Part shown: one piece after another, positions 46,860 to 56,408 of the stretch | Numbering within the stretch: the first letter of the stretch is position 1 | Layout: each line of letters opens with the position of its first letter | Assembly: GCA_013180625.2 (NCBI GenBank) | Contig: SNVD02012254.1 | Span: 558,001-622,000 of the forward strand | Source of the DNA: Boswellia sacra | Taxonomy: Eukaryota; Streptophyta; Magnoliopsida; Sapindales; Burseraceae | Direction: 5' to 3' | Length of the DNA stretch: 64,000 bases | Translations under genes and position numbers: made by a program | Notes under the pieces: generated by a model | Told to the model about the DNA's origin: nothing | What the model saw: only the letters and a program-made list of their open reading frames with translations | Databases searched by the model: none

Positions 46860-48878
46860 ATGGCAGTAAACTTCAATCAATTCAGTAGCGGATTTGAGCC
46901 ACAAGTACCATGGAGAGTAAATGAGGTAAGCACTCCGAACATTGAACAACAACTTTCTGAGCTAACCTCTCTTGTGGAAAACATGGCTGTAGGACATATG
47001 TAGAAACCTTATGCATATGGGGTATATTCTACCATGGAGCATCCAATGGACATGTATCCAACTTTACAAGAAGAATATATGGAACGAGCCAATACCATGG
47101 GTGGATTTCCAGGACAACCAAGGCAATGGTATGATCCCTTCTCTAATACTTATAATGCCGGATGGGGAGATCACCCTAATTTTAATTACTGGAATCATCA
47201 ACCAATCGCCCCAAATGCCATACCAAATCGGCCACAAGGTTTTAATCAACCTAGAGTGCAGCAACCATTTCAAATGCAACCACCACCAATGCCACAACCA
47301 GCACCACAACCAGCTCCAGAAAACTCAGGTATGTCACTCCAGGATATTGTTAATGAACTTGCCACTAACACAATGCAATTCCAGCAGGAAACTGGGGCAA
47401 GTATCCAAAACCTGGCAAATCAAATGGGACAATTGGCCACTAGCATGAGCAAATTCGAGGGCCAAGGCTCAGAAGAATTATCTTGTCAAACGGTGATCAA
47501 TGCAAGAGAGAATTCTTGTGCGGTAACTTTGCAAAATGAAGAGCAATTAGATGTCCTACCTAAGAAATCACAAATTGATGAAGAAGATGATACCACTTCC
47601 ACCATGAACAAAACACTGACTTCTCAGGTAAATCCTATAACTCCCATTCCTTCATATGTTTCTCCTCCACTTTTTCCTAGTAGATTTACAAAATCGAAGG
47701 AGGAACAAGAACAAGAAATCCTGGAAACTTCTCACAAAATCGAGGTAAATATACCACTTCTGGATGCTATCGAGCAAGTACCTCATTATACAAAATGTCT
47801 CAAGGAGTTATGCACCAGCAAAAGAAAGTTAAAAAGAAATGAGAAAGTAAGTGTGGGGGAAGATGTTTCAGCTGTATTACAAAGGAAAATTCCTCCGAAA
47901 TGCAATAATCCAGGTACGATCACCATTCCATGCACCATTGGTAAAACCAAGTTTGAAAGAGCTATGTTAGATTTAGAAGCATCTATTAATGTCATGCCAT
48001 ATTCTATTTATGCTTCCTTAAATCTTGGACTTTTTACGAAAACTGGTATTACCATTCAACTCGCTGATCATTTTAATGCATATCCCAAAAGAGTTATGGA
48101 AGATGTGCTTGTGCAGGTGAATCAATTGGTTTTCCCAGCAAACTTCTATGTCCTTGAAATAGAGGATGAGACATCTCCTAATCCAACTCCGATTCTTTTA
48201 GGAAGACCATTCTCGAAAACTGTTAGAACCAAGATTGATGTTCATGATGGCACTCTCATCATAGAGTTTGATGGCAAGGTGATATGTTTCAATATGTTTG
48301 AGGCAATGAGGTACTCCAGTGACTTACATTCTGTTTTTGCAGTTGACGTTGTTGATTCTTTGCCACAACAATATTTTGAGTTAACTCGCAAGAATGGATG
48401 GGATGTAGCTATTAGTGAGCATATAGGGACAGAAAATTCCAATGTGTCAGGAATTTTGATACAAGTGTCCAAAGAAATGGAGGAAGTTGTGGCAAGCTTA
48501 GATGAGACCATAGCAATAACCACACATAGGTATGATGTTTTGTACATTCAATTTTCTTTGTCTAATGAGAAAATTCTTTATTCTGTGATGACAGCCCCTG
48601 CCTTGGAGCTTAAGCTTCTTCCAGATCATTTGAGGCATGGATTATGGAGTGAGAATGATCCTTTGCCAATTATAATAGAAATGGGCCTTGCACGAATACA
48701 AGAAGAGAAACTCGTCCAAATACTTACAGACCACAAAACAGCTATTAGGTGGACGATTGCTAACATCCAAGGCCCAGCCATATGCATGCACCAATTCTTG
48801 TTGGAAAAAGGATCCAAGCCCACTAGAGAAGTACAGCGGAGATTGGACCCTTCCATGATGGAACCAAAGTCGGGCTGA
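46860..48878 (+). pseudogene. fused gag-tail/protease ORF of the Athila-like element, 672 codons with one stop
   Basis: The frame opens MAVNFNQFSSGFEPQ at 46860. It has a single in-frame TAG at 47001-47003 (probably former CAG) and is then open for 614 codons. The capsid core is missing: the short N-terminus passes directly into the Pro/Gln-rich gag tail (YSNTYNxGW-like FSNTYNAGWGDHPNFN, PPPMPQPAPQPAP). A nucleic-acid-binding helix region (ANQMGQLATSMSKFEGQ) follows, then the aspartic protease. There the active site reads MLDLEASINVMPYSIY, with Glu where the family has the invariant Gly of D-x-G. ILLGRPFSKT near 48195 is the second protease box. The last 90 codons match the start of RT (LELKLLPDHL, AIRWTIANIQGPAICMH). 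The ORF then ends at the 3' UTR block GGACGTTAAACCAAGCGCTT, so RT to integrase was deleted. Confidence 0.88.
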
Positions 48879-49320
48879 GGACGTTAAACCAAGCGCTTAT
48901 TGGGAGGCAACCAAATGTTTTTGAAAAATAAAAAAAAAGAAGAAAAGAAAAATAAAATGAGGTAATAATGATCGATTTTTGTGTCTCAAGGAGATTCCTT
49001 TCGTATAGACCATCAAATTGACAGGTTTTATCTCTCTTTGCCATCTGTCTTATTTGTTTTTATATTTTTTTACTTGTTTTTTACTTTTGTTTGCTATCGT
49101 GTTGTTATCTCTTTTACGTGTCTTTAGTTTCGTTTCTGCTCTTTTCTTTTCCTTCCTTTTGTTTAATTTGATTATTTCTGTACTTCGAATTATTTGTGCA
49201 GCAGCTTGAGAAACATCCAAACGGGAGCTTGAAGTCATTGCTCGAAGGTTCGAATCGTGCATATCTGGGAGAACAAACTCAATCGCATTATCGGTAATAT
49301 CTCTCCTTTTCTTCTCTTCA
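48879..49320 (+). other. 3' UTR start and pyrimidine-rich stretch with splice-acceptor-like end
   Basis: GGACGTTAAACCAAGCGCTTATTGGGAGGCAACC is the standard sequence following Athila pol. From 49018 to 49200 the plus strand is very T/C-rich and ends ATTATTTGTGCAG (49202), a good 3' splice-site shape. It could be the intron end of a captured gene whose exon leads into the ORF at 49321. That is inference. Confidence 0.45.
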
Positions 49321-49875
49321 ATGGATGCCGATATCTTTCTATCGAACCTTCGTAAATATTTTCCTTCACTTCCTCAAAATGCTGTGTTTAAAATTTATAA
49401 AGTACGGATGACTAGACTTTGGGCGTTGATGCTCCTAAATGTGCCTGCTGATATCCAATGGCTTATCGAAGCCAAGGTGAGATTGTCCGGTGAGCCGGAC
49501 ATTAATCTCGCAAAATACATGCCTGGTCTAGGAAAGAGCTACTACGCCAAGAGGCGAAGAGCGAAAAGGTTACAAGTATGTTATAAATGTGCTAGATGGA
49601 ATTGTAACCAGACTTGTCGTTCATTAGGTTTTGCGTCCAGGAATAGAGAAGATAAACTTTCATTTATTAAGAATGGTTTGAGTAATGAGTCGCTGGATAA
49701 TGTTTTGTTAACTCTCGAGTCACATTCTTGTGGACTTGTTCAGCGTGAATTGCTTAATCTATGGACACAATTTCGTGATGAATTGCAGTGTTATAGTCTA
49801 GGGAATCTGACTAAAAACGACCCTGTTTGCCAGTTTATAAGAAAACTGGATGGGAAGCAAATCCCCGACTCATAG
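49321..49875 (+). CDS. intact 184-codon ORF of unknown function in the Athila-like element
   Basis: The protein starts MDADIFLSNLRKYFPSL and has no stop or shift. It is basic, with a Lys/Arg cluster (YYAKRRRAKRLQ, residues about 78-89) followed directly by a Cys/Trp motif CYKCARWNCNQTC (residues about 91-103) that could bind zinc. The C-terminal half is helical-looking with LLTLESHSCGLVQ and QFRDELQC. There is no signal peptide or membrane segment. The start is taken as the first ATG after a CTTCTCTTCA leader. No gag, protease, RT, integrase or envelope motif is recognisable. Position between the truncated pol and the LOG copy suggests either an element-specific ORF or a captured host sequence. 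Being open in an otherwise decayed neighbourhood is notable, though the element is young. Confidence 0.6.
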   Translation: MDADIFLSNLRKYFPSLPQNAVFKIYKVRMTRLWALMLLNVPADIQWLIEAKVRLSGEPDINLAKYMPGLGKSYYAKRRRAKRLQVCYKCARWNCNQTCRSLGFASRNREDKLSFIKNGLSNESLDNVLLTLESHSCGLVQRELLNLWTQFRDELQCYSLGNLTKNDPVCQFIRKLDGKQIPDS

Positions 49876-50094
49876 AAGGCGTTTCAGCCGTTACTGGACG
49901 TAAAACCAGAGGAAGATGTGAGCCACAATCACAACTACTTGTATATTTGAATGTGTGTTGTTGTTGTCGAATTTTTTTTCTTGTTTCGTTTGATCTGATT
50001 ATCAATGTTGTTTTTGTGTTGTTGTTGTTTGTTGATTTTGTTTGTTTTAATTTCAAGTTTTCTTTTTGACAAACCATATGACTACCCTATGGCA

Positions 50095-50350
50095 TAAGTA
50101 CACGTGGGAGACAAGTGTGGAGGTTTTGTCAACCTCCACCGAAAGTGTATCTCTATTTTTTATGCTTCACGTGGGAGACAAGTGTGGGGGTTTTGTCAAC
50201 CCCCGCCGAAAGTGTATCTCCATTTTCCATGCTTCACGTGGGAGACAAGTGTGTAGGTTTTGTCAAACCTCGCCGAAAGCATATCTCATTTTTTCAAATC
50301 TTGGGGCGATAAATCTGCATCGAGCAACTCCCACCGAAATTATGTCCCCA
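50095..50350 (+). repeat. 67-bp tandem repeats with CACGTG boxes, three good copies and a degenerate fourth
   Basis: CACGTGGGAGACAAGTGTG starts at 50101, 50168 and 50235, followed each time by GTTTTGTCAAcC...CGCCGAAAGyrTATCTC. A weaker copy (CTCCCACCGAAATTATGTCCCC) continues at about 50325-50350. CACGTG is the plant G-box core. The array lies 150-400 bp upstream of the LOG copy. The long plus-strand frame through it is a by-product of the repeat. Confidence 0.93.
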
Positions 50351-50492
50351 TGTGTCAAATTTGAGAGTTTTACGTGTGTATATATCCATGCTGCATATTT
50401 TGAAATGTCATTTTATAAACCTGTCTTGCACTTTAATTGCATAATACCTAACCTGCATCATTGTCTTACACAAGTTTAGAGCACTTTTAGAA

Positions 50493-51144
50493 ATGGAGAA
50501 AAAGCACCAATTCGACAATTCCAAAATATATGTGTATTTTGTGGATCGCAATTTGGTAAAGATGGAGAGTTTACCACAGCAGCTCTTGATCTTGGTAGAC
50601 ATTAGCTGCGAGGGGTATTAATTTGATTTATGGAGGGGGTAGTCTTGGGTTAATGGGGTGTGTGTCAACAGCTGCATCCCTAGGAGGGAGCAAAGTTCTC
50701 GGCATTATCCCTAAACCATTAGCTGTACGAGATATCGTAGGCAACACAATCGGGGAAGAGTTACAGGTCTCTAGTATGCATGAGCGAATTGCACATATGG
50801 TTGTTAAGTCCGATGCATTTATAGCTTTGCCGGGTGGTTATGGTACATTAGAGGAGATATTTCAAATCACCTCTTGGGCACAGCTAAAAATCCATCGGAA
50901 ACCCATTGGTTTGTTAAATGTTAATAATTTTTTTGATGGTTTGTTGTCCTTTCTTGATCAAGTTGTAGAAATAAATTTCATCTCACCGTCAGCAAGGCAA
51001 ATGCTGGTTACAGCTTCAACTGCAGGAGAGTTAATTGACAAACTACAAGAATTCGTCTATTCACCTGATCCAACAATGGCTCGGATAAATTGGTTTGGAG
51101 AAGGCAACAAAAGGCATCAACTGGATTTAACCCTCCATCTGTAA
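50493..51144 (+). pseudogene. LOG-like: intronless LOG-like cytokinin riboside 5'-monophosphate phosphoribohydrolase copy
   Basis: LOG enzymes release active cytokinin bases from cytokinin riboside monophosphates in plant cytosol/nucleus. From the ATG at 50493 the frame reads MEKKHQFDNSK. It then continues only in another frame (ICVFCGSQFGKDGEFTTAALD) because of an AT insertion in ATATATGTG near 50526. A one-base loss near 50601 shifts again into GINLIYGGGSLGLMG. From there 173 codons are open to TAA/TGA at 51142-51144, including the family signature PGGYGTLEE (about 50830-50856). The MHxRK motif reads MHERIAHM, so the conserved Lys is Ile. The full-length match (about 217 codons) has no introns, whereas plant LOG genes have several, which points to a cDNA copy. 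It lies sense to the retroelement between its LTRs. Two frameshifts make an active full-length enzyme unlikely. Confidence 0.9.
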
Positions 51145-53154
51145 TCTCTATTCGTTGGTTTGCTTCGTTTTTGTTTGCTTTCTTTTTAGTGTGTTTATTT
51201 GAGATTTTTCATGTCGTTTTTTTTGAGCTTTTTCAGGTTATTTCTTTCGTCCCAGGTAATATTTTCTAATCTCGGTTTTTAGAGTGGTGGCTTAAAAAAG
51301 TTCAATTCCTCTTGAAACGCATTCTGGATCTCTTCAATCCATAATGGCTGAATAAGGAGGCTAACTTCTAAACTTTTTAGACCCATTCTAACTAACTTGT
51401 TTTTGTTTGCTGACTTGTTGAACTTAGTTATTTTATGAGTGAGTTTAGTTTTGCGTAATTTAGAGTTGTTATGTGTTTTTACTTTATCAGTTTTGATTTA
51501 AAAACAAAAAAAATTGTGGAAAAACTTGAGAATGGCAGAATATGGGGTTTCTTTCACCCTTGAAACGCATTCTCTCTAAATAAATCTGTAGTTTGTTTAT
51601 TCATGTTGTTTGACGTGTCTTGTTTCTTGTTTTGTTCTTTCATAATAAAGGTATATAGGCTGGAACCCTTACGTCTGCGGGCTACTGGTCCTAAGGATTG
51701 TTGAAATATACAATCTTGACTCAGGTGTAACAACGCCACGTACCTCTTTTCTTGCATTTTGTGGGTCGATGAAAGATAATGATTGAATTAAGAATAACTC
51801 TTGGAAAATGATAAATGATGCATGGATCTGTGTGCTTGAAATGTTTATTGGTTTTCACTTTGTTTTTGATTCCTTGCGCAACATTGAGCACTGAGCTATT
51901 ATCACTGAGTTATTTGTTTACCTAGAGAAAGTTTATGGAATTTAAGTGTTTCTTCAGATTTCAATGAATTCTAGAACTTGTTTGATGGTCACTTGAGGCG
52001 AAATCCTAGACTGTGCAAACATTAGGGAAATGATTTAGGCCATCTTTGGACCGTTTGAGCCTTAAGAGCCAACCTTGACTAAAATTGATCCCTAGTTACC
52101 CCTTTGAGCCTCTGTAAACCGTTTTTCTTTGTTAACTCACTAAAAGATTTCCTAATCTCAATTGAATTTGTTCCAAACAGTTTATCCCTTACCTATGAGC
52201 ATGTAAATCATTCGCAATTACATTTTGAGCTATGTTCTGGTTTTGGGAAGTTAGAGGAGGTTGGATTATGCCATGCGCAATGCAAGTGAGTTTTATTATG
52301 TTTGTTAAAAAAAAAAAAAGAGAAAAAAAATCTGTACTTATCTTCCACGTACTAAAACATTGAGGACAATGTATTGTTTAAGTGTGGGGGAGTGGAATTG
52401 CAGTTAAAAAAAAAAAAGAAAAGAAAAAGAAAAGAAAAAGAGTTCTATACCCTTGGGTGTTCTTAAAAAGAATGAAACAACAAAGTTTGGGGGTGTAGTT
52501 TTCTTTTGTTTTCTGTAAAAAAAAAAAAGAAAAAAAGAAAAAAAAAGAAAAAAAAGAGAGTTCGAGTGTTCTGAATAAGTTTGGGAGCATTTGATTGAAT
52601 AAGATATTGAATTTTTATGTCATGGGCTGAGCTCCACATAATTATTGAATGATTTTAGTGTTGTGGGTGATTATGAGCCTAATTATTATCCGTTATCCTT
52701 ACTTCACCCAAGCCAAAACGTTACAAGCTTTAATAAAGTACCTATCTGATCCTTGGTGTGGCATGTCTACATTAGTGGAGAGGACTTGAAAGCAGCCTAT
52801 GGGTTCATTTTACACCACATCTTCAATTATTAAATATGATTATTTTTATGCATAAATCTCACATTACTCTGTGTGTTTACAAGTGATTAGGTGAGATATG
52901 GCTTCTACACACACACCATTTGAGGAATTTAAAGTGAAGCGAAACTATATTTGTGATGAGAAAAAAATTCCTGTGATTGTCATAATGATATGTTCATTAT
53001 GCGAACCGAGTATTCATAGTGGTTATAATTTAAGTACAATCTTTGAGGCCTATTTGCAAGATGAAGCATTTGTGTGTTTTAATTTTTTGTTGATTCTGTT
53101 TCGGTTTAGTTTTATTTCATATTGTCGTAGTTGCTCGAGGACTAGCAAAGTTAA
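51145..53154 (+). other. long 3' UTR of the Athila-like element
   Basis: No gene is supported. Three A/AG-rich tracts (about 52307-52330, 52405-52440 and 52518-52558) alternate with PPT-like G runs: AGTGTGGGGGAGTGG at 52380 and AGTTTGGGGGTGTAG at 52484. GTTGCTCGAGGACTAGCAAAG at 53130 precedes the true PPT, as in other Athila-type elements. Confidence 0.7.
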
Positions 53155-53167
53155 GTGTGGGGGAATT
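53155..53167 (+). other. polypurine tract of the Athila-like element
   Basis: GTGTGGGGGAATT directly precedes the TGATAAGTG start of the 3' LTR. Confidence 0.85.
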
Positions 53168-54575
53168 TGATAAGTGTCTATTTATATATCATTTTCATAT
53201 CAATTCGTCCATGTTTCTTTGATATATTCCTTTGTATTTTTATGTTTTTGTGTGGTTTTGATGTTTGTAGGAGTTTTGGAGCAACTTGCACAAAAATGGA
53301 GTAAAACCCCTCATTTTCACCTCTGCTAGTCAGTGATCTTCTCGGATTTAATTGTATTGATATACAATGAACCCGATGACATGTTATATACCGTTGGAAA
53401 TCTCTCGAAGTCTATTTTCTGGAGAAATTTACGGTTTGTAAATCCATTCAGTGCACCAAAAGTTGTAATCAAAACAGTGTGAGATGTATAGCAATATAAT
53501 TCCACAAGTCACTGTAGCATGTATAATACGGGGCACTGTAGCAAGTCACTGTAGCAGAGTATTTAAACACACTTTAGGGTTTTATTTTGAACTTGAAGAG
53601 GGGAGAACGTGGAGGAGGCTGCAGCTCTGGAATTCTTTCATCTCTTGGAGTTCTTGAAGGAGAAAGGAAGCTTGGAAAGAGGAAGAACTACAATCCAAAG
53701 AGAATAATATCAAATTTGCTAAGTTTTTCCCTTCCCTTTCATTTTCTGGAATGTCTCCATGTTGTATTGTATTTACCACGTTCTTAAACATGTGTAACTG
53801 AATCTGAATTGGTTGAGGGTGATTTCAAAGCCCCTGATATGGTTTTTGTAAGTTGATTGTGTAAGGAATTGTTATCCAATTCTCTAATTGAAGTTGCTTG
53901 TATTCTCCCATATTTAATGCTTATGATTGCTTGCTGATTGTATTTGAGTGGCCAACTGAATATAATCTGGTTGTGATTTATTGCTAGACTAGAAATCTTG
54001 ATCCGTAATTGTCTTGAATTTCTAATCATTAGTAGCAAAATTGTGATCAGAGATCACAATTGGAGAATATAACCTAAGTTAAATAATCCGAGCTTGTGTG
54101 TTTATTGCTTAGATCAACCTATCTTTCTTATCATAATGCATCCATTGAATTAAACTCAGAGAGCTTGTTCTAGGTTGTTTAATGGATAGAGATTAAATAA
54201 AGAGCTTGTTTATTTAACAACAAAGTAAGGAAAGATTGGGGTAATAGAGCTTGTTATTATCTACGGTTGATAACTTCAATGCTGTAATTAGATGACAATT
54301 CTACAATTAATTCACAAATCCATCTCTTGTGGTAGAGAAGGATCCCTTAACCAGCTTTCTCCCATTGATTTTTCATTCAAATTTACTTTCTGTTTTTTAT
54401 TCTTTACTTGCATTCGTATTTCATTTAGTAAAGCATTCAACAAAAATCCCCCCCTGTTTAGTTTATTGTTGCTGGAAATAACAAATTCAATTAGAATCAA
54501 TCCTCGTGGGAACGATATCTTACTTATCACTTTATTACTTGTGCGATAGTATACTTGCTAGTTTCGAACGCATCA
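53168..54575 (+). mobile_element. 3' LTR of the Athila-like element (1408 bp)
   Basis: Partner of 45347-46746. It contains a small internal duplication absent from the 5' copy (GCAAGTCACTGTA repeated near 53533-53548). It is followed by TGCTC, the target duplication, and then by the rest of the Tat-type gag. Confidence 0.95.
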
Positions 54576-54580
54576 TGCTC

Positions 54581-55497
54581 TCGGGGGTCAGTTGTCCCTT
54601 GGTAAAGCTCAAGTTGTGGCATCCGAAATTCATACGGGTATCTTTCCGTAAGAATATCTTCAGCAAAAGGTGACTCCGATTGTGGATGACCATCCTCTTC
54701 TCCTCCTGAACGCTTAATCAACTTCTCCAGTTTATGAATTTTTTCATCCATTTATCACTTGAATTCCACATAATGATTAGCTGATGTTTCCTCTTCTGAG
54801 ACATCTATTGGAATAATATCTGGGTGATGATCCTTACTTCTAGGTGGTGAGTTGGGGCGATTTCTTTTTGACTGGAAGTTGCCCTATGGAGCGTAAGGAC
54901 CATGATAAGAATAGGCTGGCTAATCAACATTACTTCCTTTTGGTCCTTGCTCGACACTTGTATGACGCTTTCTGTTTAAAGAGTGACGAAGGTCTACTGC
55001 TGCCAATCGTTGTTCATATATGAGAAAGGGAGGAGGGGGGATCTTTGGGCAACCATCTCCTCCCTAAACAATAGGATGGGAAAGATTTGGATGAATGACC
55101 TACTGGAGAGGTAATCCAGTGGTCTGGGCGACCAGGTCAATATGTTCACGGACATCAGCTGGGACATTAGCTACTATCATAGCATTCCTTGGGGAGTTTC
55201 CAGCAGCATTTCCAGCCTGTTAAGTACTCTGTCCAAAAGCTTGATTAGACATGGTCACCATACGGTTCATTTGCTCAACAAAATTCCGCATGGTGTGCTC
55301 CATGGTAATCAATCGACTCGTCTTGCCTTTCTTCGGTCTCCTAGGTGGAAGGCGGGGTTGCTTGGGGTTAAGGGCCATCCCAGAGGATATTACTAAAGCT
55401 CTTCCAGCATCAACTACCCTTCAGCATCGGGGAGGGGCTTCTACCTCGATTTCTTTGTCAACCTCTTGGGAGATTGAGTGTTGGGATGCGTGACTCA
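54581..55497 (-). pseudogene. gag of the Tat-type element, N-terminal part
   Basis: The minus strand starts MSHASQHSISQEVDKEIEVEAPP at 55497. It runs with a few stops through a Pro/Arg-rich stretch (NRPNSPPRSKDHHPDI) to MDEKIHKLEKLIKRSGGEE (54751) and ELYQGTTDPREH. There the Athila-like element cuts the reading frame; it continues at 45341. Confidence 0.85.
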
Positions 55498-55555
55498 TAA
55501 TGTGTGTGATTATGTTTGGATGGGAGTAACAACTAAGGAGGCTTAGATTGTCTTT

Positions 55556-55573
55556 CCCATAAACGGCGCCAAC
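55556..55573 (-). other. primer binding site of the Tat-type element
   Basis: The minus strand reads GTTGGCGCCGTTTATGGG directly inside the 5' LTR. Its first bases fit the 3' end of Asp-type tRNA, and it is a usual Tat-clade PBS form. Confidence 0.75.
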
Positions 55574-55954
55574 TGTTGATGCACAATTTTCAGACAATCG
55601 GAAAGCGGGTTGAAGCTTGAGTTGTACGTCGGATCCAACCCCGAGAACAAAGAAAACAGTCAAGGATGCTGACGGTGGTGCCAGTGAAAACCCTCCAATA
55701 CTCAAGTCAGTTTCCGACATACCAGAATTTTCTAATAGAATTTCCTAGAGAGAAAAGCTCTCAAAAGCAAAGGAAATTTAGAGAGAGAAAGAGTTTAGAA
55801 AAATGTGCATACCTTAAGTAAAAATCTGGAGGGTTTATATAGGCATTAGGAGGAGTCATTGTGAGACCCAGATAATAGGCCCAAATAATAGGCTTCAGTA
55901 ATGGACTTACTGTGTTAGGTTTAATTAAAGCTCAATTCTGTTATGACCATAACA
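55574..55954 (-). mobile_element. 5' LTR of the Tat-type element (381 bp)
   Basis: Same length and termini as 35386-35766; flanked by ATTTA at 55955-55959. Confidence 0.92.
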
Positions 55955-55959
55955 ATTTA

Positions 55960-56303
55960 TATATTTTTCGGTGCATCTATAACTCTTGAATCTTTTGTTT
56001 TATTATATCAGAAGAATTTTTAGGATAAAATCTAAATATTTTTCTTTCTTTCTTTTATTTGTAATCAAACTCGTTATTAAAGTTTTAAAAAAACATTAAA
56101 ATTTATCGGAATAGTACGTGCTGGTTCGTTCGCAAACTCCATTAATATATGGGAAAAAAATACACAACTAATTTTCATCATAAAAATTACCAAAAATAAA
56201 CTACAACATCCCCTAGAATCCGCTCTCTCACACACATTCTTGACTCTCAACCTCCATCTCCTCCACTTTCTCCGCAACCTTCCAATCTCAACATCTATGT
56301 AAC
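55960..56303. other. upstream region of the host-type gene, no other feature
   Basis: AT-rich sequence without a credible frame. It lies between the Tat-type element and the TATA box of the next gene. Confidence 0.5.
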
Positions 56304-56313
56304 TATATAATAT
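56304..56313 (+). promoter_or_regulatory. TATA box candidate for the gene at 56409
   Basis: CTATATAATA lies about 96 bp before the ATG, a normal plant distance for TATA plus a short 5' UTR. Confidence 0.45.
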
Positions 56314-56408
56314 TCATATACAAACGCAAAATCCAAAAAAATGCTAAATTTCTCTCTTGATTGTACATAATTCTTTGCGCATAATTCTTTTGAGTTGTTT
56401 AGAGGTGG

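Larger units (their letters stand above)
45347..54575 (+). mobile_element. non-autonomous Athila-like retrotransposon carrying a LOG gene copy
   Basis: LTRs 45347-46746 and 53168-54575 (TGATA...GCATCA) are flanked by TGCTC on both sides (45342-45346 and 54576-54580). An Asp-tRNA-type PBS follows the 5' LTR, and the PPT GTGTGGGGGAATT precedes the 3' LTR. Coding content is a fused gag-tail/protease ORF, an unknown 184-codon ORF and an intronless LOG-like copy, all plus strand. Capsid, RT core, RNase H and integrase are absent, so it depends on other elements to move. By eye the LTRs differ at roughly 25-30 of 1400 positions, so insertion is fairly recent. Confidence 0.95.
35386..55954 (-). mobile_element. 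Tat-type Ty3/gypsy retrotransposon with antisense gene, interrupted by an Athila-like element
   Basis: Identical-length LTRs (35386-35766 and 55574-55954, 381 bp each, TGTTGATG...CCATAACA) are flanked by ATTTA on both sides (35381-35385, 55955-55959), a perfect TSD. On the minus strand: LTR, PBS, gag, protease, RT, RNase H, second RNase H, integrase, 3' region, PPT, LTR. Without the nested 9.2-kb insert the element is about 11.3 kb. By eye the LTRs differ at about 34 of 381 sites, mostly transitions, so it is much older than the insert. Confidence 0.93.

Noticed and set aside
47011..47448. 145-codon frame overlapping the gag/protease ORF
   Set aside because: It is a shadow frame of the longer ORF, whose product has clear gag and protease motifs.
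50066..50479. 137-codon plus-strand frame upstream of LOG
   Set aside because: It runs through the 67-bp tandem repeats and repeats its own peptide; no independent sign of coding.
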